In this document: positions 33,612 to 43,499 of the stretch, piece by piece
Position numbering within the stretch: the first letter of the stretch is position 1
How the letters are laid out: each line of letters opens with the position of its first letter
Source: Emergomyces orientalis
Taxonomy: Eukaryota > Ascomycota > Eurotiomycetes > Onygenales > Ajellomycetaceae
DNA length: 64,000 bases
Assembly: GCA_002110485.1 (NCBI GenBank)
Contig: MOWL01000088.1
Span: 248,001-312,000, forward strand
Reading direction: 5' to 3'
Translations under genes and position numbers: made by a program
The notes under the pieces: generated by a model
What the model was told of the DNA's origin: nothing
What the model saw: only the letters and a program-made list of their open reading frames with translations
The model's database searches: none

Positions 33612-35717
33612 TTAAGTCAACATTCAGGGATTTCTTAAATGCCGCCCGTATTATATTTCTTGTCTTTTCCTTTTCTTATTTTTTGGCTGGTTTTTTGCAT
33701 CTTTGTGGATTTGGACAGCAGCTCTGGAATGTATCCCATTTACGGCTCGCTTATGACTGACTCTACCTTGATACTACTTGGTTCTTTTCTCTCTGCCTCA
33801 TCCCCCATATTTATGACGATTATGATTGGAGTTTTGACCTGCATATACATCTTAGCGCGCAAATACTCCGTTCCGCTTGTCAATTCTTTCCTTGTTTTCA
33901 CTGAGTGATATTTTTGGTTGGTAATTCCTTCCTTATTTTTAATATATTCTCCACAGTTCGCCTTTTTATAGTGTCATGATATCTTTTTTGCACGCCCCTT
34001 TATTTAGTTGATATATCATGATGGTGGAGTTTTTTCTGGCAGGGAATAGATTGGCACCTAGACAATATGAAGCAGTCATGTTATTGTCGTTTGGCAGGAT
34101 TCTTTGAGCGATAGACAATAATATGAGCTTTGAAAGAGGTGAAACATTTCGCGTTGACACTCAAAAAATCGTGAAGCAAATGACTTTCAGTTGGATGATA
34201 ATTCTGAAACTATGGCTTGGATGCTTGATATTTGGAACCATGGGAAGTTCTAACCTTCTCGGGAATTCCAAAACCCCCAAGATATCCCACACCTGGAATT
34301 GGGCCCCTCCAATGTCCCAAATAATCACCCAGCATCCCCCGAGCTCCCCTTGGCGTTTTCATGTGATGTGACCCCTTGTCGGCGCAGGCGTGGCGCGCCT
34401 TGGCATCAAGAGATGCATCACGCTAGACCGGGGTTCCGAAAACTAAACCTTCCAGCTCCTCAAGGATGCTTTTCGTGATGCCCATTTTTATGGGTTTGTT
34501 GCATGCGATGCAAAACTTCGAGGCTGGTGTGCTGTGCTCGCCTACTAATGAAAATATATTTTGGACTGATAAGATGGCCCCTACGAAGGTTGGCCCCAAA
34601 TTGATCATGGAAGGTGGGAATGGCCACCCTGTTGTAGTGAATCTGCCCGGCATACCGCCGCCACCCGTCCGGAATAACGAGCGATTGGTTTGGCCTTGGA
34701 TCAGTTCTCACCAAGGTAAGTATGGAGACCACAGCTCGGCACCGAGCCTGCGGCAAAAAATAAAATGACATCATGGGCCCGTTCTCAATTATTACCTCTT
34801 TTTTTCAACGCAAGGATGCCGAGAGGAGGCCGAGATGGAGGGTGGTTCTCCTGCGCAGGAAACGGTTCATTATTTCTCGGCGTTGGCTCTTGGAACCTTT
34901 TTAAAATTCGGGATTTTTATCCATGGTTGCATTGTCCAAGCTTGAATGCGATTTGAATAAAAATTTCTACAACAATTTCCCGCCAAGAATTTAGTAACAG
35001 ATATCCCTCAATCCCACACCCGTCCTACCCCAGTCATATCCCCGGCTAGCGTTTGGCAAGCTTCTCAAGGTTTCAACCTCAGCTCCACTCCAAAAAAAAG
35101 AAGCAAGAAAAAAAAGAACTGATGAAAGAAGAAACTAATAACGCCAACTGCCCTGCACATCCCCTTTTTAACGCATGTAAGGATAGCTAGGACTACCAAA
35201 TCTGCGAGCAAATCCGCCTATTTCTAAACAAGTCGTGTTGGGTGCCATATTTTCCCCAATATCCCCAGAGACTCAGGCAGTTTGTGTGGAGAAAACAGTG
35301 GAAATCTCCTGGAAGGCAATGCTGTGGAGGGGAAAGAAGGATTTGATTGCATTTTCGACAGAAAATGTGGGAATATTCAACCTCCTGACGAGTTACATCA
35401 TTTCCAATGGCCAACAAAAGGCTCCCAAATACTGTGGAACTTCGTTCTCCATCCCAAGCCTGCCATGGCTCTCCGCATATCACACACACTATGTGTTCTC
35501 CACAATCTCGGATTTCCGCATTTGTCAATCCGAGAGCGTGGGAGAACTGTCAGTGTGTGGATGTGGTATAGAACATATAGAACATATAGAACATATATAA
35601 CCCCATAAACCCCAGCTGATCATTTATTGCTGGATGTCATCCCTTGCTTATCATCGTTGAACTCCATTTCTTTTCCCCAAGGTCCACAGTGGTTATTCGC
35701 GCTGTGCTCTTGTCACC
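33612..35717. other. Long spacer between VHC1 and the MFS transporter
   Basis: 2.1 kb. Hydrophobic short open stretches just after VHC1 (33639-33908) look like T-rich 3' sequence rather than a gene. A Cys-rich minus-strand stretch at 35193-35528 (CVIC and CRKC pairs) has no ATG start context and no recognised family. An AGAACATAT tandem (35571-35598) lies about 120 bp before the transporter start. Confidence 0.5.
35571..35598. repeat. Short tandem repeat, AGAACATAT unit
   Basis: About three direct copies of a 9-bp AGAACATAT unit upstream of the MFS transporter start codon, possibly in its promoter or leader. Confidence 0.7.
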
Positions 35718-37741
35718 ATGTTTGGCAAGAAGTTCTTTGGCCTCAGAGGCCGCGCTCTGAATCTGGCTATCAGTTCACTCGGAAGTCTTGATTTCTTGTA
35801 CGTTGCTGCAATTTCACGGTACTAAGACTCTTTTTTGCAAGCTGACTGTTATCGCGGGGAATAAAAGTCTCTTCGGTTATGATCAGGGTATAACTGGTGG
35901 TTTGCTAGACCTGCCATCGTTTAACAAATACTTCCCCTCCATCGATCCCTTAGACCCGCTTATCGAACATGATCCCGTGGCGCAATCACAGCGCAGTTTG
36001 AACCAAGGCATTACAGTGGCAGCATACAATTTAGGATGTTTCCTGGGAGCTATCCTCACCATTTTCATCGGAAATCCGCTAGGCAGACGGAAAACCATTT
36101 TCATTGGTTGCATCACCATGTCTATCGGGGCCTTATTGCAATGCACGGCGTATGATTTGCCTCATTTCATTCTTGGTCGAATTATCACCGGTATTGGTAA
36201 CGGCATCAACACAAGTACTGTTCCGACTTGGCAATCAGAGACAGCAAAAGCCCATGATCGTGGCAAACTGATTATGATTGAGGGTGCGCTGATTACAGGA
36301 GGCATTACTTTCAGTTATTGGGTTAACTACGGTGGGTTGAATCTTTTATATCCTTGTCAAACTAAGCGCGTCGCACTGATAATTGCGAAATAGGCTTTGC
36401 ATGGATTGGAGATCAAGAGGTGGCATGGCGATTTCCACTGGCTTTTCAGATTACTTTTGCTATGATCATTTTCATTTCCATTCTTAATCTGCCTGAGTCT
36501 CCACGATGGCTCGTCATGCGCAACCGCCCTGAGGAAGCACTTGACATTCTTGAGGCTCTTAACGAAAAGCCTCGCGACGACCCTTCTATCAAGGCTGAGT
36601 TTGAAGCTATTGAAGCCACCGTGCAGGAAATGTCCAAGGGTACATACAGAAGCCTGTTCAGAATGAGTGAATATCGTGAATTCCACCGAGTTGTACTCGC
36701 ATATGTTGTCCAGATGTATCAGCAGATATCTGGCATCAACCTTATCACATACTATGTGAGCGTTTCTTTCTGATGCTAAGGTGTGGGTTCATTACTGACG
36801 TTTTTATTAGGCACCTCAACTGTACAGCCAGATCGGTCTTGTCGGAAGCCATTTACCAAAGTTGCTGGCTGCTTGCAACGGCACGGAATATTTCATCGCC
36901 TCCTTTATCCCCATCTACATTATTGAGAAAGTTGGACGTCGGCCACTCATGCTCTTTGGGGTACATCACTCCTCCACCTCCCACCCAGTTTTAAGATCAC
37001 ATCAGCTAATAAAATCTGGTACCTCAGGCCGCTGGCATGTCGATCTCCATGGCCGTCCTTGCAGGTGCCAACTATCGGTTGACGCACTTGGACGACAGCA
37101 AAGCTGGTATCGCGCAAGCAGTCTTCCTTTTCGTATTCAACACCTTCTTTGCCATTGGCTGGCTTGGAATGACATGGCTGTACCCGGCAGAAATTGTGCC
37201 ACTCCGAATTCGTGCGCCAACCAATGCGTTGTCAACTAGGTAGGAACAGTTCCTCCAATCAGCTAAGCACTTGTTTTGCAAGTATAATATAACTAACTTT
37301 TTCTTCAGTGCCAACTGGATCTTTAACTTCATGGTTGTGATGATTACCCCCGTGGCATTCGACAGTATTGGATACAAGACCTATGTCATTTTCGCTGTTA
37401 TGTAAGATTATGCCTGAACAACCCCTGGGCCCCTGAGCCGACTGTGGCACCGGTGGTCAAAGCTAACAGGTACTAGAAACGCATTTATCTTCCCCACTGT
37501 ATACTTTTTCTTCCCTGAAACTCGCTACCGTTCCCTTGAAGAGATGGACAGTATCTTCAAGAAGTCTACCAACGTTTTTAATGCTGTCACCAACTCAATC
37601 AAGGAGCCTTATCGCTACGACAAACATGGACAGCTCAAACCAGAATATCTTGAAGATGCGATCCGTCGCAAGAGCACTGCTGACCACATCCTTCCCGCAG
37701 TAGAACATGACAGCGACACTACTCCCGAACTCAAGGATTAA
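35718..37741 (+). CDS. MFS sugar porter
   Basis: Major facilitator sugar transporter of the plasma membrane. Seven exons: 35718-35797, 35868-36331, 36394-36755, 36811-36960, 37028-37239, 37309-37401 and 37477-37741, joined in phase to 541 residues with twelve expected helices. Landmarks: LFGYDQGITGGLL in helix 1, GRRKTIFIG after helix 2, LPESPRWLVMRNRPEEALDI before the central loop, QQISGINLITYY in helix 7, EKVGRRPLMLFGAAGM after helix 8, WLGMTWLYPAEIVPLRIRA and FFFPETRYRSLEEMDSIF at the end. All are signatures of the sugar porter family. The exact sugar cannot be told; hexose, pentose, or polyol are all possible. Good start context (CACCATG). Confidence 0.92.
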
Positions 37742-39253
37742 GTGATGGAGAGTGTTGCGGCGGTTGGCTGCATGTATTACATCTATACCCCCCGTACCAG
37801 ATCACACTGGCACGGATTGTTCGCTTCCTCCCGAGATCTCTTCCGGGTCCCGGCATTTTTTATTTTACTTTATATACATCTTATTTCTCTTCTCACTTAC
37901 TTCGGATCGGTTAGGGACCCTTAGAGGAAGGGTTTATAGATACTAGGCTCTGTTTCGGTTACAGGCTTTATTTAGTCTTTTTCTTTTTCTTCTCTTTTTT
38001 ATTTCATTTCAACATTCCCCGTTTCCATCCGTCATATTATATCAGAGTTTTTCACTCAATTGCCTAAATAAAAGCACATTTTGCCTTCCCACTTCTCTTG
38101 CTGGATACATACAATCAGATACCTGCTAAATGTACTAGTACTAGTAGCCTCTTTTTTATTGTCAAGAGGGATGCCTCAGCCACGCCGAGGTGGGGCGTGG
38201 GGTGAGGCTTGAGTGGGAAACATCGAGTCACCGAAGTGGGCCGGGAGAGTGCCAAGTCGGTTAAAGCTGCCCCAAGGCTAAAGTGGCAATTAAAGTGCTT
38301 CACGTGATGGGAATCATCAGCTTTTGCTGGCGTTGGGTCCGAGTAATGAAACTGTTAGCTTAAGTTTTACCTGACTAGAAGTGACTTGTCCTAATTCAGA
38401 TGCTCAGGCCCATCTCATTCATACAAGGAACAAGGAACAAGCCAACAACCACACAGCTCAAACTACAATCAGGATGATTGGCCGGAGCTGCTGCCATTGA
38501 TCGACTTTGCTGCTGCATGCTTACCGCATGAATCAACCAGAATGTCACCATTTATGATAGAACGGATGTCGTTTGACTGGATAAAGCATGCTGATGCCGC
38601 CACTGCCTGCCACTGAGAAATTAGGCCGTTGATCAGGCCTGGAAGCTTCTCAAACGGCGGGTTGAACAGGATGCTGCCCTTCAAGACGTTGCTGGAGTGC
38701 TGGAGCTTCCAGAAGCTGAATGTTGAGTGCCTCATTAGATTTGGGGTCCCAATAATCCAGCCAGTCAAGTTGCCGCAGTGTACAGAGTACAGGAATGTCA
38801 AATATAGTAACTTTATATTGAAGCCAATTGTTACCATAAGGTTGTGATGTCATCCTCGTAAAGGTTCTGTAAAGAATTCACAGGCTTCGAAGATTATATT
38901 ATTCCTAACTGATCTTCACTAACTAACTGGCATCTCAGAGGTTGAGCTATGAATAAGAAGATATTCAGAAGCTAAGGTAGGTAGTGGTGCCATTGGATTG
39001 ATCATTTGGAAGGCAGTCCCTGTCTAAACAGGGGAGAACAGCTCAGCGTTTCTCATTCTCGCACCTGCTGTGAATATGCCGCCCAGCCACTAGCGAATTA
39101 GCGTTCGGTTGGCTGCTCAGCTCTTTATTTCCTTCGCACGAAGGATTATTCCTCGTCTTGTAGTTCAACTAACTATACTCTGTACCAGTTATTGAATTTG
39201 ATGTATAGTACTATATCATTGAAATTATTTGACTAGGATAATCCATTCAATAT
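37742..39253. other. Spacer with retroelement relic
   Basis: 1.5 kb: the transporter 3' end (T-rich), a G-rich stretch near 38190-38260, a CACGTG at 38301-38306, the Ty3/gypsy relic (38473-38726, listed separately) and the upstream region of the dioxygenase-like gene. Confidence 0.55.
38473..38726 (+). mobile_element. Ty3/gypsy integrase C-terminal relic
   Basis: One frame from 38473 reads DDWPELLPLIDFAAACLPHE and then STRMSPFMIER...SFDW before a stop at 38614. This matches the end of the integrase core of fungal Ty3/gypsy polyproteins (W-x-E-L-L-P-x-I-D-F-A ... P-H-E-S-T-G-x-S-P-F ... S-F-D-W). A shifted frame from 38637 (AWKLLKRRVEQDAALQDVAG) runs to a stop at 38724 and may be the following segment. 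No LTRs or other domains are nearby, so this is a small, dead, frameshifted scrap. Confidence 0.7.
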
Positions 39254-41884
39254 ATGCAAAGGCCAAGACCAGATCTCCTGCTAAAACCAACGCAGTTGGA
39301 GCTGGATGCGCCGTGTGCACGATGGTGTCGCGTGCTTCCAGATGGTGGATATGAGCTGGACCTCACCAAGCTCAAGTGTTTTCTGCCTGAAGACCAACGG
39401 AATGACCGACTGTTTGTTCGCAATGTGATCCATGGAACGATCATGAGTACGCAAATATATCCGCTGGTATTTGACGTTGCGTCGGAACACGACCATGAAC
39501 TGGTCTGGTTGCGATCATTGCCCTTTTTCGAGCAACTGCTGGACACGGTTGAAGCGCCGGGTGCTCATGCCTATATTTCATTGAATGATGAGCAGAAAAT
39601 GATTGTGGCAGTTGGTGTACGCGACCTGTATCTGGGTTCGTCGCAAGGATGGTTGGACGAACGAGGCACTCGCATCCTGGATGGCATGCTCGAGCTGCTC
39701 GATGAGACGTTGGGCTGTGTCGAAGGCATGGGCATGAATTTATCGTTTCATCCATCTGCCAGCTTTGCAATTATGAAGCTCATCGAATTACCGGATGAGC
39801 AAGTGGATCAAATATGCCTGCCAGTGTTCGCCCAAGCAATGGAAACTCCAAAATTGTTCGCTGTATTCGTTGATCCGGTCGAACTATCATTCCACAACAT
39901 GGAGAATATTGTTCCTCTCGATCGGTGGGTTCAGTCAAGAATGGATGCCAGTGGCTCTGCTGGTGATGATGGTGTTATTATAGAGCAGCTTTCAGCATCA
40001 CTGACAGATGTCTGCCAGGTGAAAGCTGAACGAGATGTGTGGACTTGCAAGCTCCAAGGACCTGTGTGTGATCTGCTGACAGAGCTGTCCTCCTTGGACT
40101 TATATTCGGCACCATTGAACAAGGCTTCACGGGGAGGAAAACGGTTCCTCTTCCATTCGGCTCTCCTGAGCAAGGTTCTGACCACCGCTGTTCTGCAGAG
40201 CGGTCTTCCGGGGAAATTACTGGCCCGACAGGATGAATTCAATCTACAACCGGAGTCGTCGGAGTTTGAGTTTGTGAACTATGTGTTCCGTAGCAACAGG
40301 TTCGCCGCAGGAGACTCCAAATTTGTGAACCATATGGATACTCCTTACTACGACCGAGAGCGCCACCACGTATCCAAATATACAATTTTGATATACCTTA
40401 CGGCGGGAAAAGGTGAGCCTGCCTTGCAGGTGGAGGACACAGATATAACAGATATTGAGGAAATGACATGTGTGGTCTTCAGCCAGAGCTATGGGCATGA
40501 AGGCAAACCCTTCCTGGATAACAAGAAGATATTCATTCGGAGCGATCTTATATATAAGGACACCAATCTTAAGCACAACAGCCACCTCGCATCACTGTTC
40601 AGTGAGGCATGTTACATGACCCGCCAGAGCATGCTCAACAAGGAGCTCGAGTCCCATGCCAACGACTGTTTTGAACGCGCCAACTCCCTTCACTGGGAAA
40701 TTGAGTGCGAGGCAACACAGCCTTCTGTGTATCTTTATAAGAAATTCCAGGGGATACAATTTATGACAAATGGCCACAATTACTGGTTTGCAAAGAATGG
40801 TTCAGTGAAGGAGACTGACTGTGCGGTGGTGGCTGTGTTGGATTATTTCAACTGTAAAATCGGGACTAGCCCATTCAACTTTTTGTGTGATTCGGCAATC
40901 GTCCGTGACCGATTTCAGAAAACGGAGGATATTTGGGGGTACATGGCGCGTGATAAGAGTTTCAACGGTGCAGCATCAGCGCTGAAGAGATTGAAAGAGA
41001 CCGACGTGATTTCCATGTTCAAAGGCCCGGATGGTACTCCCGGTTATGTTGAGAAGCACCCTGATGTGTATCAACGAGATGATTCGGATGGTTCGGGTGA
41101 AGATACAGGCTGGTTTGGCGACAGCGAGTCGGATCGAGATGAAAGTGACGAAGAAGACCGGGTCGACGAGGAGGATAACGATAGTAATGATTCAGGTCAA
41201 GAGGGTGAGTGGGAGGATCAGAATGAGGAAGACGATGAAGATGATATCGAGGTTTGGGATAAGAAACCGAATTGGCGGGGCCATTGCTGCGATACCTGCT
41301 TAGACACGCGCTTCAACCCGTGGAAAAATCTTACGGTCCGAAGATCCTATCGAAAGGCATGTAACTTCACGCGAGATGTTCTGTGCGGGATGCCAGTGCT
41401 GGTATTTGGTGAGGAACTTGTGCTCAATGAATCAGCTATCGACATCGTCGGAGACAAAATATTTTTCCTGCCGGGAACAGGCGGCAAGCCGATTCCCCGG
41501 ATCAACTTTGCTGGCTGCTGGGACGGCTACACGACCGGTATCACCACATACACTATCATCGACCGATTCGTTCGCGCACCGCAACTAGCAATCCCGCCTC
41601 TTCTGTTCCATGAATCCGACCAGGGGTATCAGTTGGCACTGGACCTTTTCCGCAACGACTGGATGATCCGTGTGGATAATCGGCCCAAAATTCCAGTGCC
41701 GGTTATTACAAAGGAGACGACACGGGAGTCTTATATGGGTGAACTTAAATATTTATACCACCGCCCCGAGTTTGAGCCCGCCTTTACGAAACTCGCAAAG
41801 GGGTTGAATTACTCATCAGAGCAAGAAGCAATGCCATATGATCCAGACAGCTATTACGGTTCTAGAGAAGACTCTGAGGGATGA
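39254..41884 (+). CDS. Large intronless protein with a 2-oxoglutarate/Fe(II) dioxygenase-like core
   Basis: 876 residues in one exon, unlike most neighbours. No named family was recognised for the whole protein. The centre has the order of residues of a prolyl-4-hydroxylase-type dioxygenase: H360-x-D362 (FVNHMDTPYYD), a strand TILIYLTAG, then H415 in YGHEGKPF with Lys425 ten residues later and R429 in KIFIRSDL. These would be the iron-binding His-Asp-His and the 2-oxoglutarate-binding basic residue. The N-terminal 340 residues are mixed helix/strand and unknown. A strongly acidic stretch spans ~610-668, followed by HCCDTCLD and a C-terminal domain of ~200 residues of unknown type. The open frame with even codon use argues for a functional gene. 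It sits between a gypsy relic and a decayed island. Confidence 0.8.
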   Translation: MQRPRPDLLLKPTQLELDAPCARWCRVLPDGGYELDLTKLKCFLPEDQRNDRLFVRNVIHGTIMSTQIYPLVFDVASEHDHELVWLRSLPFFEQLLDTVEAPGAHAYISLNDEQKMIVAVGVRDLYLGSSQGWLDERGTRILDGMLELLDETLGCVEGMGMNLSFHPSASFAIMKLIELPDEQVDQICLPVFAQAMETPKLFAVFVDPVELSFHNMENIVPLDRWVQSRMDASGSAGDDGVIIEQLSASLTDVCQVKAERDVWTCKLQGPVCDLLTELSSLDLYSAPLNKASRGGKRFLFHSALLSKVLTTAVLQSGLPGKLLARQDEFNLQPESSEFEFVNYVFRSNRFAAGDSKFVNHMDTPYYDRERHHVSKYTILIYLTAGKGEPALQVEDTDITDIEEMTCVVFSQSYGHEGKPFLDNKKIFIRSDLIYKDTNLKHNSHLASLFSEACYMTRQSMLNKELESHANDCFERANSLHWEIECEATQPSVYLYKKFQGIQFMTNGHNYWFAKNGSVKETDCAVVAVLDYFNCKIGTSPFNFLCDSAIVRDRFQKTEDIWGYMARDKSFNGAASALKRLKETDVISMFKGPDGTPGYVEKHPDVYQRDDSDGSGEDTGWFGDSESDRDESDEEDRVDEEDNDSNDSGQEGEWEDQNEEDDEDDIEVWDKKPNWRGHCCDTCLDTRFNPWKNLTVRRSYRKACNFTRDVLCGMPVLVFGEELVLNESAIDIVGDKIFFLPGTGGKPIPRINFAGCWDGYTTGITTYTIIDRFVRAPQLAIPPLLFHESDQGYQLALDLFRNDWMIRVDNRPKIPVPVITKETTRESYMGELKYLYHRPEFEPAFTKLAKGLNYSSEQEAMPYDPDSYYGSREDSEG

Positions 41885-42414
41885 ACATATCTCGTACCTA
41901 GAATTCCAGGCGTGTACCCCTAGGTCTACATACACAAAGATCCGTTAGTATAGCTGTAGAAAGTTCATTTGATACTACCGCCGACCACGCGGAACAAGGA
42001 ACAACGCGAAGCTGCCAATTCTAGTAATGTGACAGAGTTTTTGAATCGCTGACGGCGAATGCCCAACATGCCAACCAGACCAAGTCATCCAGCCACCAGC
42101 TCCCTATATCCATCTTGCTTCGCCGTTTCCTCCGTTTTGTTCTGTTTTGCCCCCTTGGTTTGGTTTGCTGTCCCTTGGACTATATGAGTCAGAATTGCTC
42201 TGTGCCTGTTTCCTAGATCAAATACCAAACCGCACCAGCATGTTCTTGGTCAAACTCTCTCGGAGGATGATGGATGTGGCTGATTGATCAATGAGAAAGC
42301 TACTAGTTAATGTAACCAGCTAATATATCCATCTTATATGGGTCACGTGGTAGGGCTAGCGTACCTAGTACTATCCAGCAACAGAGCTCTAGCCCTCACC
42401 ACAGCTTCTTCGGG
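41885..42414. promoter_or_regulatory. Upstream region of the HAD-like gene
   Basis: 530 nt with a GGTCACGTGG E-box (CACGTG 42344-42349) 66 bp before the start codon of the HAD-like gene. No coding signal. Confidence 0.5.
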
Positions 42415-43373
42415 ATGAACCTCTTCACGACGAGTGCTCGCCCCTTTTTAACCTCCGCACACCCACACTCGCTCCTCCTCACCCTTGACGCCTTTGGCAC
42501 GCTGTTCTACCCCCACACCCCTGTCCCGGAACGATACGCCACTATCGCGCACGAATTCGGTCTGCCTCGCGCAGCCCTCACCCCTGAGAAGCTTGAAGCA
42601 GCATTCAAGGATGTTTACTGCGCTCAAACGCAGCGCCGACCTAATTACGGTCGTGCTGATGTTCTCCACGAGAAATATGGTGGGCCAAGGCAGTGGTGGG
42701 AGGAGGTGATTCAGGAAAGTTTCGCGCGAATTTTGACTCCTAGAGTGGCCACCCATCAGCGCAAGCGCTGCACCACGAGGAATTTGAGCTTCCGCTGGGC
42801 ATGATGGATACACTGCTTAATCGACTATGCGCTCTTTGAGGACGTTGCTCCTTTCTTTGCGCAGATGCGCGAGCTTAGGAGCTCTCCGGCTGGACAATTT
42901 GATCATGTTTTACTAGGGGGTGTGATATCCAATTCTGATGATCGGGTTCCTGATGTGCTGAAGGCACTGGGGCTACGAGTTGGTGATTTGCCCGGATTTG
43001 AGCAGCGAGGCAGGCCTGGAATCAATACCACAGATCCAAATAGCCAGCCTGATGTCGATCTGGATCTTGTAGTAACCAGTTATAAGGCTGGTGAGGGAAA
43101 GCCGAACCGACTGATCTTTGATGTCGCGAAACAGCAAGCTCAATTATTAGCGAAGAATCAGGCACTCGCAGATGCTCTACCCCTGCTAGAGTAGACAGGA
43201 CAGATAACTGGGTTTGTGTCCATGTGGGAGATGAATACGAGAAGGACTATTGTGCTGCAATTAATGCAGGCTGGAAGAGCTATCTGATTCCTCGTGGAGA
43301 TAAACAGGAGTATCCTGCAAAGACCATTGGTTCATTGTTGGACTTGATTGATGAGCTGAAGATCCAGTTATAA
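42415..43373 (+). pseudogene. HAD-superfamily hydrolase (HDHD3-like), frame disrupted
   Basis: All four HAD motifs can be found but not in one frame. Frame 0 from the ATG at 42415 gives SLLLTLDAFGTLF (motif I, the nucleophile Asp) and ends WWEEVIQESFARIL. The frame that continues from 42744 gives HHEEFELPLGMMDTLLNRL. Frame 0 resumes at 42826 with YALFEDVAPFFAQM, GVISNSDDR (motif II) and SYKAGEGKP (motif III), then stops at 43192. The offset frame from 43194 gives CVHVGDEYEKDYCAAINAGW (motif IV) and ends at 43373. At least three indels are therefore needed. The family is phosphatase/dehalogenase-like. Sequencing error could explain one break, but three within 960 bp and broken neighbours favour a pseudogene. 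An intact gene would have encoded about 315 residues. Confidence 0.7.
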
Positions 43374-43499
43374 GCTCAAATATAAGTACGTGGTATTTCA
43401 AAACGATATGGAACTGATACTTTAAGAAGATCCCTGTCAGTTAACTTTTCAATACAATACGCTTACAATCCCAGAAAATTGTTGTTATGTCTAAAATTC

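Noticed and set aside
33639..33908. Hydrophobic 89-codon stretch after VHC1
   Set aside because: T-rich 3' untranslated sequence; no helix pattern or homologous motif.
35193..35528. Cys-rich minus-strand stretch with CVIC and CRKC
   Set aside because: Would need a TTG start, has no recognised zinc-finger spacing, and the opposite strand is equally open; insufficient for a gene call.
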